Source of the DNA: an uncultured Xylophilus sp.
Lineage (GTDB): Bacteria; Pseudomonadota; Gammaproteobacteria; Burkholderiales; Burkholderiaceae_C
Assembly (NCBI GenBank): GCA_913776965.1
Contig: CAJYQL010000072.1
Location: forward strand, 1 to 42,076
DNA length: 42,076 bases
Direction of reading: 5' to 3'
Position numbers and translations under genes: made by a program. Positions 15,197 to 23,512 of the stretch are shown one piece after another. The notes below the pieces were generated by a model, which worked only from the letters and a program-made list of their open reading frames with translations, searched no databases and was not told where the DNA came from. Position 1 is the first letter of the stretch, and each line of letters begins with the position of its first letter.

Positions 15197-15625
15197 ATGA
15201 ACCAACTACCGCAGTCCGCCGATTCGCCGATGGACTTGGTGCGCCGCCTGGAGAACATGGTGCGCCTCGGGACCGTCGCCGAAGTGCAGCACGCCGCCCC
15301 GGCCCGCTGCCGCGTTCGGTCCGGCGACCTGTTGACGGACTGGCTCCCCTGGCTCGCCCGCCGCGCCGGCGGCGCCGTCGAGTGGCACCCGCCGACCGTC
15401 GGCGAGCAGTGCGTGGTCCTCTCCCCCGGCGGCGACCTGCTGCAGGGCGTCGTGTTCCTCGGCGCCTACAGCGACGCGCACCCGCAGAACAGCGAATCGC
15501 CGACCGAACACCGCCTCACCTGGGACAACGGCGACTTCATGGCCCACGACAGCGCCACCGGCGAGCTGCGGATCCAGTGCAGCGGCGCCGTGCGCATCGC
15601 CGGCGAAACCGTGCACCTCAACTGA
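15197..15625 (+). CDS. V: Baseplate spike protein, short form (P2 gpV family)
   Basis: A 142-residue protein matching the N-terminal oligomer-binding domain of P2 gpV (211 residues): LVRRLENMVRLGTVAEVQ, CRVRSGDLLTDWLPWLARRAGG and PTVGEQCVVLSPGGDL. It ends near GAVRIAGETVHLN, so most of the C-terminal beta-helix needle and the iron-binding tip of gpV are absent. A PAAR tip protein two genes downstream probably takes over the tip. Stop and next start overlap (TGATG). Confidence 0.9.
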   Translation: MNQLPQSADSPMDLVRRLENMVRLGTVAEVQHAAPARCRVRSGDLLTDWLPWLARRAGGAVEWHPPTVGEQCVVLSPGGDLLQGVVFLGAYSDAHPQNSESPTEHRLTWDNGDFMAHDSATGELRIQCSGAVRIAGETVHLN

Positions 15626-16095
15626 TGCCGTCCGCCGCCATGCACGCCACCTGCGACCACCACCACCACGCCCCACTGGCCGACGGCCAGGTGATGCAGT
15701 TCGACCCGCTGCGCGTCGCGCTGCCCGGCCACTTCCTGCGCATGGAGCCCTACCAGCCGGCGGATATCCGCATCGAGCAGGGCGCGTGCGGCTTCGCCGT
15801 CGTCGGACACTACGGCTTCGAGCTGTTCACCGGCCATTGCTTCGAGGTGACGGTCGACGGCCAGCGCCGCATGTTCGACCGCTGGAAGGACCTGCCCGCC
15901 GTCATCGATGCCGTCGTGCGCTTCCTGCCCGGCACCGATCCGCACGATGTGGACTTCACCATCCACTACCAGCACGCCGGCGAAGCGCGGAAGCTGCGCC
16001 ACAACGTGCACAACGCCCCGCACGGCTGGGTCGCCCGCCTGCGCGAGCTGCTGGCGCGCGAGCGCCAGGGAAAGGCCGCGCCGTGCCCGCAGTGA
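15625..16095 (+). CDS. Baseplate-region protein of unknown function
   Basis: A 156-residue protein inserted between V and the PAAR gene; P2 has no counterpart. It begins MPSAAMHATCDHHHHAPLADG with a Cys/His-rich lead that could bind metal, followed by a mixed beta region (GFAVVGHYGFELFTGHCFEVTVDGQRRMF, DVDFTIHYQHAG). The start at 15625 overlaps the V stop, and ATG 15640 is an alternative. Its position suggests a role in the baseplate or spike. No family was recognised. Confidence 0.7.
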   Translation: MPSAAMHATCDHHHHAPLADGQVMQFDPLRVALPGHFLRMEPYQPADIRIEQGACGFAVVGHYGFELFTGHCFEVTVDGQRRMFDRWKDLPAVIDAVVRFLPGTDPHDVDFTIHYQHAGEARKLRHNVHNAPHGWVARLRELLARERQGKAAPCPQ

Positions 16096-16367
16096 CCCGC
16101 GTCGGTGACGCCGACATTTCCCACTGCAGCGGCATGACCCGGGCCGAAGGCTCGCCCGACGTGTTCTGCAACGGCCGCCCCATCTCGCGCCAGGGCGACA
16201 ACAACACCGGCCACCTCCTGCCGCCGTCGCCGTGCGCATCGCACGCTGCGCCCATCGCGGTCGGCAGCACCACGGTTTTCATCAACGGCCGCGGCTGCGG
16301 CCGCGTCGGCGACGCCACCTGCACCGCAGTGGCCGAAGGCTCGCCCGACGTGTTCGCAGGGGGTTGA
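16083..16367 (+). CDS. PAAR-domain tail spike tip protein
   Basis: A 94-residue protein with two PAAR-type repeats (HCSGMTRAEGSPDVFCNGRP and APIAVGSTTVFINGRGCGRVGD) and His/Cys residues that would hold a metal ion. PAAR proteins form the sharp cone on spike trimers of contractile tails and type VI secretion systems. Start GTG at 16083 is preferred because AGGGAAAGG ends 7 bp upstream; the GTG at 16092, with a 4-bp overlap, is an alternative. Its presence complements the short V. Confidence 0.85.
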   Translation: MPAVTRVGDADISHCSGMTRAEGSPDVFCNGRPISRQGDNNTGHLLPPSPCASHAAPIAVGSTTVFINGRGCGRVGDATCTAVAEGSPDVFAGG

Positions 16368-16369
16368 CC

Positions 16370-16729
16370 GTGCCCGGCATGAACGTCAACACCGGCGCGG
16401 CCCTGGCAGACATCGACCACCTGCGGCAGAGCATCGCCGACATCCTGCTGACGCCCATCGGTTCGCGGCTGCAGCGCCGCACCTACGGCAGTCTGCTGCC
16501 CGAGCTGATCGACCACCCCGACAACCCGACCACGCGGGTGCGCCTGCACTCGGCCACCGCCGGCGCCCTCATGCGCTGGGAGCCGCGTCTGCGCGTATCC
16601 CGGGTCCGCTTCTACAGCGGGCCGCAGCCCGGCCAAGCCACCGTCGAGGTGAGCGGCATCTACCTGCGCGACGGCATCGAGCGCGAGGTCGACCTGTCGG
16701 TGCCCTTGGCAACGGGGGTCCGCCCATGA
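16370..16729 (+). CDS. W: Baseplate wedge protein (P2 gpW, gp25-like)
   Basis: A 119-residue protein (P2 gpW: 115) of the T4 gp25-like baseplate family. The block HLRQSIADILLTPIGSRLQRRTYGSLLPELID is the signature (IxxILxTPxGsRxxrpeyGs). The GTG at 16370 has an AGGGGG ribosome site 6 bp upstream; an ATG three codons later is possible. Coupled to J by a 4-bp overlap. Confidence 0.94.
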   Translation: MPGMNVNTGAALADIDHLRQSIADILLTPIGSRLQRRTYGSLLPELIDHPDNPTTRVRLHSATAGALMRWEPRLRVSRVRFYSGPQPGQATVEVSGIYLRDGIEREVDLSVPLATGVRP

Positions 16730-17622
16730 GCGGCACTATCGACCTGAGCAAGCTGCCGGCGCCGGCCGTCCTCGATCCGCTGGACTTCGAGACGATCCTG
16801 GCCGGCATGCGCGCGAAGCTGCTGCAGCTCTACCCGGCCGCGGCCGATGTCATCGACCTGGAGTCCGAGCCGCTGCAAAAGCTCCTGCAGGTCGGCGCCT
16901 ACCAGCAGCTCGTCCTGCGCGCCCGGGTCAACGATGCGGCCCGCGCCTGCATGCTGGCCTACGCCACCGGGACCGACCTCGACAACCTCGCCGCCCTGCT
17001 GGCCGTCGAGCGCCTGGTGCTCGACCCCGGCAACCCGGGCGCCCTGCCGCCCGTGCCGGCCGTCATGGAGTCCGATGCGCGCTTGCGCCAGCGCGCCCAG
17101 CTTGCCCTGGAGGGCGAAACCGTTGCCGGCAGCGTCGGCAGCTACACCTTCCATGCGCTGTCCGCATCGGCCCAGGTCAAGGATGTGGCGATCGACAGCC
17201 CCATGCCCGGAACCGTCCGCGTCACCGTCATGGCCGCCGATGGCAACGGCACCCCGTCGGCCGGCTTGCTCGCCACCGTGGCCGCGCAGCTCTCGGCTGA
17301 CGACATCCGGCCGCTCACCGACACCGTGGTGGTCCAGCCCGCCGGTGTCGTGCCGTTCGCTGTGACGGCAAGCCTCATCGTCTACCCCGGCCCGGCCCCG
17401 GCGCCGATCCTGGCCGCCGCGCAGGCCGCGCTCGCCGATTACCTGGCCGAGCACGCCCGCCTGGGCCACGACGTCACCCTGTCCGGCCTGTATGCCTGCC
17501 TGCACCGCCCCGGCGTGCAACGCGTCGTGCTGGCGAGCCCGGCCGCCGATGTCGTCATCGCCCCCACCCAGGTTGGCCACTGCACCGCCGTCACGGTCAC
17601 GCTGGGGGCGACCGATGTCTGA
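16726..17622 (+). CDS. J: Baseplate assembly protein (P2 gpJ family)
   Basis: A 298-residue protein (P2 gpJ: 302), the wedge protein at the baseplate edge. It begins MSGTIDLSKLPAPAVLDPLDFETILAGM, and the block GTDLDNLAALLAVERL is typical. It overlaps W upstream by 4 bp (ATGA) and I downstream by 8 bp. Confidence 0.94.
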   Translation: MSGTIDLSKLPAPAVLDPLDFETILAGMRAKLLQLYPAAADVIDLESEPLQKLLQVGAYQQLVLRARVNDAARACMLAYATGTDLDNLAALLAVERLVLDPGNPGALPPVPAVMESDARLRQRAQLALEGETVAGSVGSYTFHALSASAQVKDVAIDSPMPGTVRVTVMAADGNGTPSAGLLATVAAQLSADDIRPLTDTVVVQPAGVVPFAVTASLIVYPGPAPAPILAAAQAALADYLAEHARLGHDVTLSGLYACLHRPGVQRVVLASPAADVVIAPTQVGHCTAVTVTLGATDV

Positions 17623-18238
17623 GCGCACCCTGCTCCTGCCGCCGAACCAGTCCGCCCTCGACGCGGCCCTGGCCGTCGCCTGCGCACCCGACGCCGATGC
17701 GGCCGACGTGGCGCGCTTGTGGGACGCGCAACGCTGCCCGCTGCCGCTGCTGCCCTGGCTCGCCTGGGCACTCTCGGTCGATGAGTGGGACGCCGACTGG
17801 ACCGAGGCGCAGCAGCGCGCTACCGTCGCCGCCTCGATCGCCCTCCACCGCAAGAAGGGCACCCCCTGGGCCGTGCGCCAGGCGCTGGAGCGCGCGGGCA
17901 TCGAGCAGGTCCGCCTGGTCGAGCACATCCCGGGCGCCCATTGGGCGGAATTCGATGTGGACCTCACCGTGGTCGACCGCCCGCTGGTCGAGTCCGTCGT
18001 CGCCAAGATCGCCGGCCTGGTCGATGCGTACAAGCCCGCTCGATCGCATCTGCGCCGCCTGGTGGTGTCCGTCGGAACCATCGGCAGCATGCGCACCGCC
18101 TGCGCCACCTTCGGCGGCGACATCACCACCGTCTACCCGCACAGCGTGTCCGCCATCGAGGCGCTGCCGCTGGCCGCGCGCTTCGGGCTCGCCACCCATG
18201 ACCACGGCAGCGTCGCCGTCTACCCCCGGGCCGCCTGA
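17615..18238 (+). CDS. I: Tail/baseplate protein (P2 gpI family)
   Basis: A 207-residue protein (P2 gpI: 176). Signature: LPLLPWLAWALSVDEWDADWTEAQQRATVAASIALHRKKGTPWAVRQALE, the usual core of tail protein I. It links the baseplate wedge to tail fibre H, which follows after 14 bp. The C-terminus is somewhat longer than P2. Confidence 0.94.
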   Translation: MSERTLLLPPNQSALDAALAVACAPDADAADVARLWDAQRCPLPLLPWLAWALSVDEWDADWTEAQQRATVAASIALHRKKGTPWAVRQALERAGIEQVRLVEHIPGAHWAEFDVDLTVVDRPLVESVVAKIAGLVDAYKPARSHLRRLVVSVGTIGSMRTACATFGGDITTVYPHSVSAIEALPLAARFGLATHDHGSVAVYPRAA

Positions 18239-18252
18239 GCCTGCCACCCCCC

Positions 18253-18918
18253 ATGCCCACGCCAACGCCCTACTACACCCTCCTGACCGCGATCGGCGCG
18301 GCCGAACTCGTGAACGCCCAGGCCAGCGGCGTCACCGTGCCGCTGACGCACCTAGCGATCGGCGACGGCAACGGCGCCCTGCCGGCCTTCACCGAAGCCA
18401 CGGCCACCCTGGCCCATGAGGTGCACCGCGTGCCGGTCAGCAGCATCACGGCCGACGTGGACAACCCGAATTGGCTGGTGGTCGAGGCGGTGCTGCCGGC
18501 CGCGATCGGCGGCTGGACCGCGCGCGAGGTGGGCCTGATCGGCGGTGTCGGCGCCGGCGGCAAGCTCATCGCCGTCGGCACCTTCCCGGCCACCTACAAG
18601 CCGGTCCTGGCCGAGGGCAGCGCCCGCGACCTGGTGGTGCGAATGATCGTGCAGGTCGGCAACGCCGCGGCGGTGCAGCTCACCGTGGATCCATCGGTGG
18701 CGGTGGCGACGAACCAGTCGATCGCCAACGCGATCGCGGCGCACGAGGCGAAGGCCAACCCCCACCCGCAGTACATGCGCGCCCTGGACGGCGCCGCCCT
18801 GCTGGTCGCCCACGTCAACACCGCCGACCCCCACACCCAGTACTACAACGCCGCGCGGCTCGCCGCGCACCTCTCCAACAAGCGCGCCCAGCGCTACTAC
18901 TTCGCATCGGGGATGTGA
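18253..18918 (+). CDS. H: Tail fibre, proximal part (P2 gpH N-terminal type)
   Basis: A 221-residue protein that matches only the baseplate-attaching N-terminal domain of P2 gpH: YYTLLTAIGAAELVNAQASGVTVPLTHLAIGDG and WTAREVGLIGG. Two copies of a short HAPHPQY-like motif (EAKANPHPQYMRA, NTADPHTQYYNA) occur at about residues 170-200, as in fibre shafts. P2 gpH has 669 residues; here the receptor-binding part appears to be carried by later genes (18922 and 19247). Confidence 0.88.
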   Translation: MPTPTPYYTLLTAIGAAELVNAQASGVTVPLTHLAIGDGNGALPAFTEATATLAHEVHRVPVSSITADVDNPNWLVVEAVLPAAIGGWTAREVGLIGGVGAGGKLIAVGTFPATYKPVLAEGSARDLVVRMIVQVGNAAAVQLTVDPSVAVATNQSIANAIAAHEAKANPHPQYMRALDGAALLVAHVNTADPHTQYYNAARLAAHLSNKRAQRYYFASGM

Positions 18919-18921
18919 TCC

Positions 18922-19245
18922 ATGCCTTCTGGAAAACTCGGCGCCGCGCTGCTCGCGGCTGCAGCTGACACGCTGCTCTGCACTGGCGAGCCGGACAAGG
19001 TGACGACCCTCACCGTTAGCCTGTGCAACGTCGGCGGGGCGACTGCCAAGGTGCGCCTGGCTGTCGGTACGGGCGCAGCACCGGCCGCAGCCGATTACCT
19101 CGAATACGACCCCCCGATCAACCCGGGAAGCCCGCCGCTGGAGCGCACCGGCATCGTGATCTCCGCCGGTGAGAAGGTGTGGGTGCGCAGCGACGTGGCG
19201 GCCACCATCGCCGCCCGCGCGCACGGCTTCGTGGAGGCTGCATAA
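18922..19245 (+). CDS. Fibre-cluster protein, unknown, beta-rich
   Basis: A 107-residue protein starting 3 bp after H. Strand-like segments (KVTTLTVSLCNVGGATAKVRLAVGTG, TGIVISAGEKVWVRSDVA) suggest an immunoglobulin-like or jelly-roll beta domain. Similar small proteins often sit beside phage fibre genes and decorate or connect the fibre. Function is inferred from position. It ends 1 bp before the large fibre gene. Confidence 0.65.
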   Translation: MPSGKLGAALLAAAADTLLCTGEPDKVTTLTVSLCNVGGATAKVRLAVGTGAAPAAADYLEYDPPINPGSPPLERTGIVISAGEKVWVRSDVAATIAARAHGFVEAA

Positions 19246-19246
19246 C

Positions 19247-21133
19247 ATGGGACGCAACGCGAATGCAGGCGTCGCCGCCGCGGCCGTCGGGACCATCGAC
19301 AGCGCCACTGCGGCCGCCCTCGGCCAGATCACGCCACTCGTCGCTGCCGAGAACTTCGCAGCCGGCGACCTGGTGTTCAGCGACATCAAGCAAAACACCT
19401 ACCACCGCCTACTCGGTGCGCCTCCTACCTTGGCCCTCGCCGCCGGCCCGGCCGCGATGGCGTACACCCATCAGCTCGCGTCTGCCCAACAGTCAGCCGC
19501 GGCATCCGTGACCCTGCCCAACGGCGACACGGTGGTGGCAACCTGCGCCATCACCACGGCCGGAAATCAGTACACGATCTCTGTAGCGCGCTACTCGCCG
19601 CGAGGTGTTCAGCTCGCCCGGTACGACGTGGAGCCGACTACGGGTAGCGTACTTTCCAACCTGATGCTCACGGTGCTGTCGAACGGCAACATCGCCCTTG
19701 GCTACATCCGCAACGCGGCCGGCCGCTTTGTGATTCTGTCGCCGTCGATGCAACCGATCGCGTCGGGCAACCCGAACGGCACCTCGCAAGGGCTTATCTA
19801 CTTGCAGGAAACCAACAACGGCGGTTTCATCATCGTTCACTCGACAGGTTTCACCTTCGTCAGCGCGACGGGCGTGCAAACCCAGCTCTACACCGGCGAT
19901 GTCAACAACCTGGCGCGGCAGGCCGACCTGAACGATGATCAAGCGGCGCTCTACAACCCGCGCTGCCACGTCGTGGAGAACCTGGCGCCGGTCCCGCTCA
20001 GCAATGGCGGCTTCGGCTTCTTCTTCTGCAAGGGCGGGCTCGGGGTCAGCCTCCTGCAGGCCAACGCCGACGGCACCTTGCGCACGCCGGTCGCCTCGCT
20101 ACTCGCCATCGGCGCCCAGGGCATCAACGGCCTTCGGGTGGGCCTGGCCGGTCAACCCGGCGCGGGCGGCAACATCGCCTGGGCTGTCCAGCTCGCCAAC
20201 AACGTCGGGTACTACGGGATCGTCAGCGATGCCGGCAACATCGTTCTGGGCGCGACCGCCGATGGCACGCTGCTCGGTCCGGGCGGCAGCGAAATGAAGG
20301 TGCTGGCCGACGCAGTGGGCGGCTTCGTGTTCATCGCCAACATCTCCGCCGGTGGCTACGCGATCCACTACACCAGCGGCACCGGCGTCGCCAAGGCAGG
20401 CTTCCCGAAGAACCTGTTGCCGTCCGGCGGGGGAAACGCCAAAGCTGTCCGCACGCCGACCGGCACGGTGTTCGTGCATTCGTCAACCAGCGCCGCAACC
20501 GAAGGCACGTTCATCAGCCTCTCGGGCGTGATCACAACCTCCACACTCTGGAACTTCGGCAACGGGGTGGCGGGCATCCACGCGCTGCTGGTGCATGCGG
20601 GCGTCGCCTACGGCGCAACGTCCGTCAGCGAGGGCAATGCAAACCTGGCTGTGTTCTCGGTGTCCGATGCCGGAGTCTTCGACGCGGTGCCGGTCTATAC
20701 CGCCGTGATGGTCGCCTACAACTCGGAAATGCGTGTGGGCCGGGACACCGCGGGCAAACAGCTGATCGTGGTCTACAAAGGCGTGGCGGTGACGTTCACC
20801 CTCGACGCTGCAAAGTCCAAAATTCAAACCTACTTCAATCCGTCGATCTCGGGGAACACCAAGGTCCGCTTCACGCCATTCGGCTTCCAGCAATGCGATC
20901 AGACCAACGGCAACTATGCCTCGGCCTGTCTGCTGGTGAAGTATCAGAACACCGTCCTGCGCGGCGTCGCTGCCGCAGCCGCTGCCGCCGGCGGCGCCCT
21001 GACAGTCAACACCCGGGGCGACTTCGTGACGACGTATGCGAATTACGCCGGCACCTTCGACCACAGCGCCAGCAATCCGCCGGGCGCCAAGGGCTTCATC
21101 GACAGCGGATACCTCCGCCTCAACGGAAACTGA
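19247..21133 (+). CDS. Large tail fibre/receptor-binding protein, propeller-like
   Basis: A 628-residue protein. Residues 1-90 (MGRNANAGVAAAAVGTIDSA, FAAGDLVFSDIKQN) look like a connector. Residues about 95-530 contain repeated strand sets with NGN/GG turns (NGNIALGYIRNAAGRFVIL, NGGFGFFFCKGG, GGFVFIANISAGGY, ATSVSEGNANLAVFSV), consistent with a beta-propeller. The C-terminus (GAKGFIDSGYLRLNGN) looks like a fibre end. It lies between H and the P2 gene G position and probably contacts the host surface. Slightly lower GC than its neighbours fits exchange of host-range modules. No close family is named. Confidence 0.7.
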   Translation: MGRNANAGVAAAAVGTIDSATAAALGQITPLVAAENFAAGDLVFSDIKQNTYHRLLGAPPTLALAAGPAAMAYTHQLASAQQSAAASVTLPNGDTVVATCAITTAGNQYTISVARYSPRGVQLARYDVEPTTGSVLSNLMLTVLSNGNIALGYIRNAAGRFVILSPSMQPIASGNPNGTSQGLIYLQETNNGGFIIVHSTGFTFVSATGVQTQLYTGDVNNLARQADLNDDQAALYNPRCHVVENLAPVPLSNGGFGFFFCKGGLGVSLLQANADGTLRTPVASLLAIGAQGINGLRVGLAGQPGAGGNIAWAVQLANNVGYYGIVSDAGNIVLGATADGTLLGPGGSEMKVLADAVGGFVFIANISAGGYAIHYTSGTGVAKAGFPKNLLPSGGGNAKAVRTPTGTVFVHSSTSAATEGTFISLSGVITTSTLWNFGNGVAGIHALLVHAGVAYGATSVSEGNANLAVFSVSDAGVFDAVPVYTAVMVAYNSEMRVGRDTAGKQLIVVYKGVAVTFTLDAAKSKIQTYFNPSISGNTKVRFTPFGFQQCDQTNGNYASACLLVKYQNTVLRGVAAAAAAAGGALTVNTRGDFVTTYANYAGTFDHSASNPPGAKGFIDSGYLRLNGN

Positions 21134-21136
21134 CCC

Positions 21137-21586
21137 ATGCCCGCACTCATCGATCACAACGATGTCGCGCACGAGTTCACCTCGGTCATCGCGCTCGACC
21201 AATGCCTGGAACTCGACGGCGGCCGCTGTTTTACCGGCGGCTGGTCGGACTACCGCTTCGTCGGATACGTGCCGCCCGCCAGCGCTCCAGCGCCTGGCGT
21301 CACGGTCACCGTTACCCCGCCCGAGTTCAAGCTCCTGTTCACCGCGCCCGAGCGGATCGCCATCAAGCGCATTCGCGCGAGCACCGACCCGGAACAACAG
21401 AACCTGTCCGACGCCTTCGACGACTTCTTCGACATCCTCGATGACCCGCGGTTGACCCACGTCAACCTGTCGCTGGCGTCCACCCAGGCCGGCATCGCGC
21501 AGGTACTCACCGTGCTGCACGGCCTGGGCGTGGTCGAGGACATCGAGGCCCGCACCGCGGCCATCCTCTCGGGCGTGCTTCAGTAG
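21137..21586 (+). CDS. Protein in the fibre-assembly (gpG) position, unknown
   Basis: A 149-residue protein directly after the fibre gene, where P2 encodes chaperone G. No G-family motif is seen. The N-terminal half is beta-rich (SVIALDQCLELDGGRCFTGGWSDYRFVGY), and the C-terminal half is helical (QQNLSDAFDDFFDILDDPRLTHVNL). It might be a fibre chaperone or a further fibre part. It ends 11 bp before late-promoter box 3. Confidence 0.6.
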   Translation: MPALIDHNDVAHEFTSVIALDQCLELDGGRCFTGGWSDYRFVGYVPPASAPAPGVTVTVTPPEFKLLFTAPERIAIKRIRASTDPEQQNLSDAFDDFFDILDDPRLTHVNLSLASTQAGIAQVLTVLHGLGVVEDIEARTAAILSGVLQ

Positions 21587-21597
21587 CAGCATCTGCC

Positions 21598-21621
21598 GTT
21601 GTGGCACAGCGGGTGCAACGC
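21598..21621 (+). promoter_or_regulatory. Late-promoter activator (Ogr) box 3, upstream of FI
   Basis: GTTGTGGCACAGCGGGTGCA and the following four bases repeat the element at 15127 with a single T-to-G change that weakens the dyad. A (CG)n run follows at 21636-21647. The gene FI starts at 21691, so the site equals the P2 F promoter. Confidence 0.75.
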
Positions 21622-21690
21622 AGCATCCGCTGGCCCGCGCGCGCGCGGCGCGGTGCAATGGGGGCACCTCCTACCGCAAGGCTCAACCCC

Positions 21691-22887
21691 ATGCCCACCG
21701 AATACCACCACGGCGTACGCGTCATCGAAATCAACGAAGGCACGCGCCCGATTCGCATGGTTTCGACGGCCGTCATCGGCCTGGTCGCCACCGGCTCCGA
21801 CGCCGATGCGGCCACCTTCCCCCTCAACAAGCCGGTGCTCGTCACCAACGTGTTCGCCGCGATCGGCAAGGCCGGCACGCTGGGCACCCTGGCCGCCTCG
21901 CTCGAAGCCATTTCCAAGCAGGTCCGCCCCGTCATCGTCGTGGTGCGCGTGGCCGACGGTGTGGGCGCCACCGCCGCAGAAAAGGCAGCCGACCTGAATA
22001 GCAAGGTCATCGGCACCGTCACCAACACCGGCCAGTACACCGGCGCGAAGGCCCTGCTGGCCGCCCCGTCGCAACTCGGCGTCAAGCCCCGCATCCTCGG
22101 CGCGCCGGGCCTCGACACCCAAGCCGTGACGGCCGAGCTGGTCAGCATCGCCCAGCAGCTCCGCGGCTTCGTCTATGCCAGCGCGCACGACTGCAAGACC
22201 GTGGCCGACGCGACCGCCTACCGCAACCTGTTCGCCGCGCGCGAGCTGATGCTCATCCATCCCGACTTCACCCGCTGGGACACCAGCACCAGCGCAACCG
22301 TCAACGCGCCGGCCACTGCCTATGCGCTAGGCCTGCGCTCGAAGATCGACCAAGACATCGGCTGGCACAAAACCCTGTCGAACATGGCAGTCAACGGCGT
22401 CACCGGCCTGAGCCGTGACATCTACTGGGACCTGCAGAACCCGGCCACCGATGCCGGCGTGCTCAACGCGGCCGACGTGACGACGCTCGTCAACAAAAAC
22501 GGCTTCCGCTTCTGGGGCTCGCGCACCTGCAGCGATGACCCGCTGTTCGCTTTCGAGTCCGCCACCCGCACCGCCCAGGTGCTGGCCGACAGCATCGCCG
22601 AGGCGCACATGTGGGCGGTGGACAAACCCCTGCATCCGTCCATCGTGAAAGACATCATCGAAGGCATCAACGCGAAGTTCCGCGAGCTGAAAGCCTTCGG
22701 CTACATCATCGACGGCAGCGCCTGGTTCAACGAGGAATTCAACACGTCGGCCACGCTCAAGAGCGGCAAGCTCACCATCGACTACGACTACACGCCGATC
22801 CCGCCCATCGAGGATCTGACGTTCCAGCAGCGCATCACCGATCGCTACTTCGCCGACTTCGCGGGCCGCGTCGCCGCCGGCACCTGA
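21691..22887 (+). CDS. FI: Tail sheath protein (P2 gpFI family)
   Basis: A 398-residue protein (P2 gpFI: 396), the contractile sheath subunit. It begins MPTEYHHGVRVIEINEGTRPIR; other landmarks are TAVIGLVATGSDADAATFPLN, NGVTGLSRDIYWDLQNPATDAG and NGFRFWGSRTCSDDPLFAFES. The chosen ATG gives the family N-terminus, while the open frame runs further back through the promoter element. Followed after 41 bp by the tube gene. Confidence 0.96.
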   Translation: MPTEYHHGVRVIEINEGTRPIRMVSTAVIGLVATGSDADAATFPLNKPVLVTNVFAAIGKAGTLGTLAASLEAISKQVRPVIVVVRVADGVGATAAEKAADLNSKVIGTVTNTGQYTGAKALLAAPSQLGVKPRILGAPGLDTQAVTAELVSIAQQLRGFVYASAHDCKTVADATAYRNLFAARELMLIHPDFTRWDTSTSATVNAPATAYALGLRSKIDQDIGWHKTLSNMAVNGVTGLSRDIYWDLQNPATDAGVLNAADVTTLVNKNGFRFWGSRTCSDDPLFAFESATRTAQVLADSIAEAHMWAVDKPLHPSIVKDIIEGINAKFRELKAFGYIIDGSAWFNEEFNTSATLKSGKLTIDYDYTPIPPIEDLTFQQRITDRYFADFAGRVAAGT

Positions 22888-22928
22888 CCCGACCGCCGCC
22901 CCTCTCAACGCATCGCCCTGGAGGCCCC

Positions 22929-23441
22929 ATGACCTTGCCCCGCAAGCTCAAAAACTTCGTGCTGTTCAACGACGGCGTGTCCTACGCGGGCGAAGTGCCC
23001 GAGGTGCAGCTCCCCAAGCTGTCCCGCAAGATGGAGGACTACCGCGCCGGCGGCATGAACGGCCCCATCAAGCTCGACTTCGGCATGGAAGCGCTCGAAA
23101 TGGAATGGACCGCCGCCGGTTACCTGCGGTCCCTCCTGACCCAATGGGCCGAGCTGCGGCACGACGCGGTGCTGCTGCGCTTCGCCGGAGCGCTGCAGGC
23201 CGACGACGTGGCCGACGCGATCCCGCTGGAGGTGGTGGTGCGCGGCCGGCACTCCGAAATCGACTTCGGCAAGCACAAGGCCGGCGACGCAACGGAAATC
23301 AAGGTCAAGAGCGTCCTGAGCTACTACAAGCTCACCTACGACGGCGAGGTGCTGCACGAAATCGACCTGATGAACATGGTCGAGATCATCGCCGGCGTGG
23401 ACCGCCTCGCGCGGGTCCGCACCGCCCTCGGCATCGCCTGA
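22929..23441 (+). CDS. FII: Tail tube protein (P2 gpFII family)
   Basis: A 170-residue protein (P2 gpFII: 172), the inner tube that guides DNA. It begins MTLPRKLKNFVLFNDGVSYAG and contains LPKLSRKMEDYRAGGMNGPIKLDFGMEALEMEW, the family core. A GGAGG ribosome site precedes the ATG. A GC-rich hairpin follows the stop, before E. Confidence 0.95.
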   Translation: MTLPRKLKNFVLFNDGVSYAGEVPEVQLPKLSRKMEDYRAGGMNGPIKLDFGMEALEMEWTAAGYLRSLLTQWAELRHDAVLLRFAGALQADDVADAIPLEVVVRGRHSEIDFGKHKAGDATEIKVKSVLSYYKLTYDGEVLHEIDLMNMVEIIAGVDRLARVRTALGIA

Positions 23442-23454
23442 CCGGCGCCGTCCT

Positions 23455-23477
23455 GCCGCGGCGGCCGACGCCGCGGC
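23455..23477 (+). terminator. GC-rich hairpin between FII and E
   Basis: GCCGCGGCG (23455-23463) pairs perfectly with CGCCGCGGC (23469-23477) around the loop GCCGA, followed by a pyrimidine-rich run (CTTCCTCTCTG). There is no true T run, so it may only attenuate transcription, leaving more sheath and tube mRNA than tape-measure mRNA. Confidence 0.5.
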
Positions 23478-23512
23478 GCCTTCCTCTCTGCCCTCCCTCC
23501 TGAGCCACCACC

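Noticed and set aside
16660-18129. A 489-codon minus-strand frame
   Set aside because: Antisense to J and I, both clearly identified.
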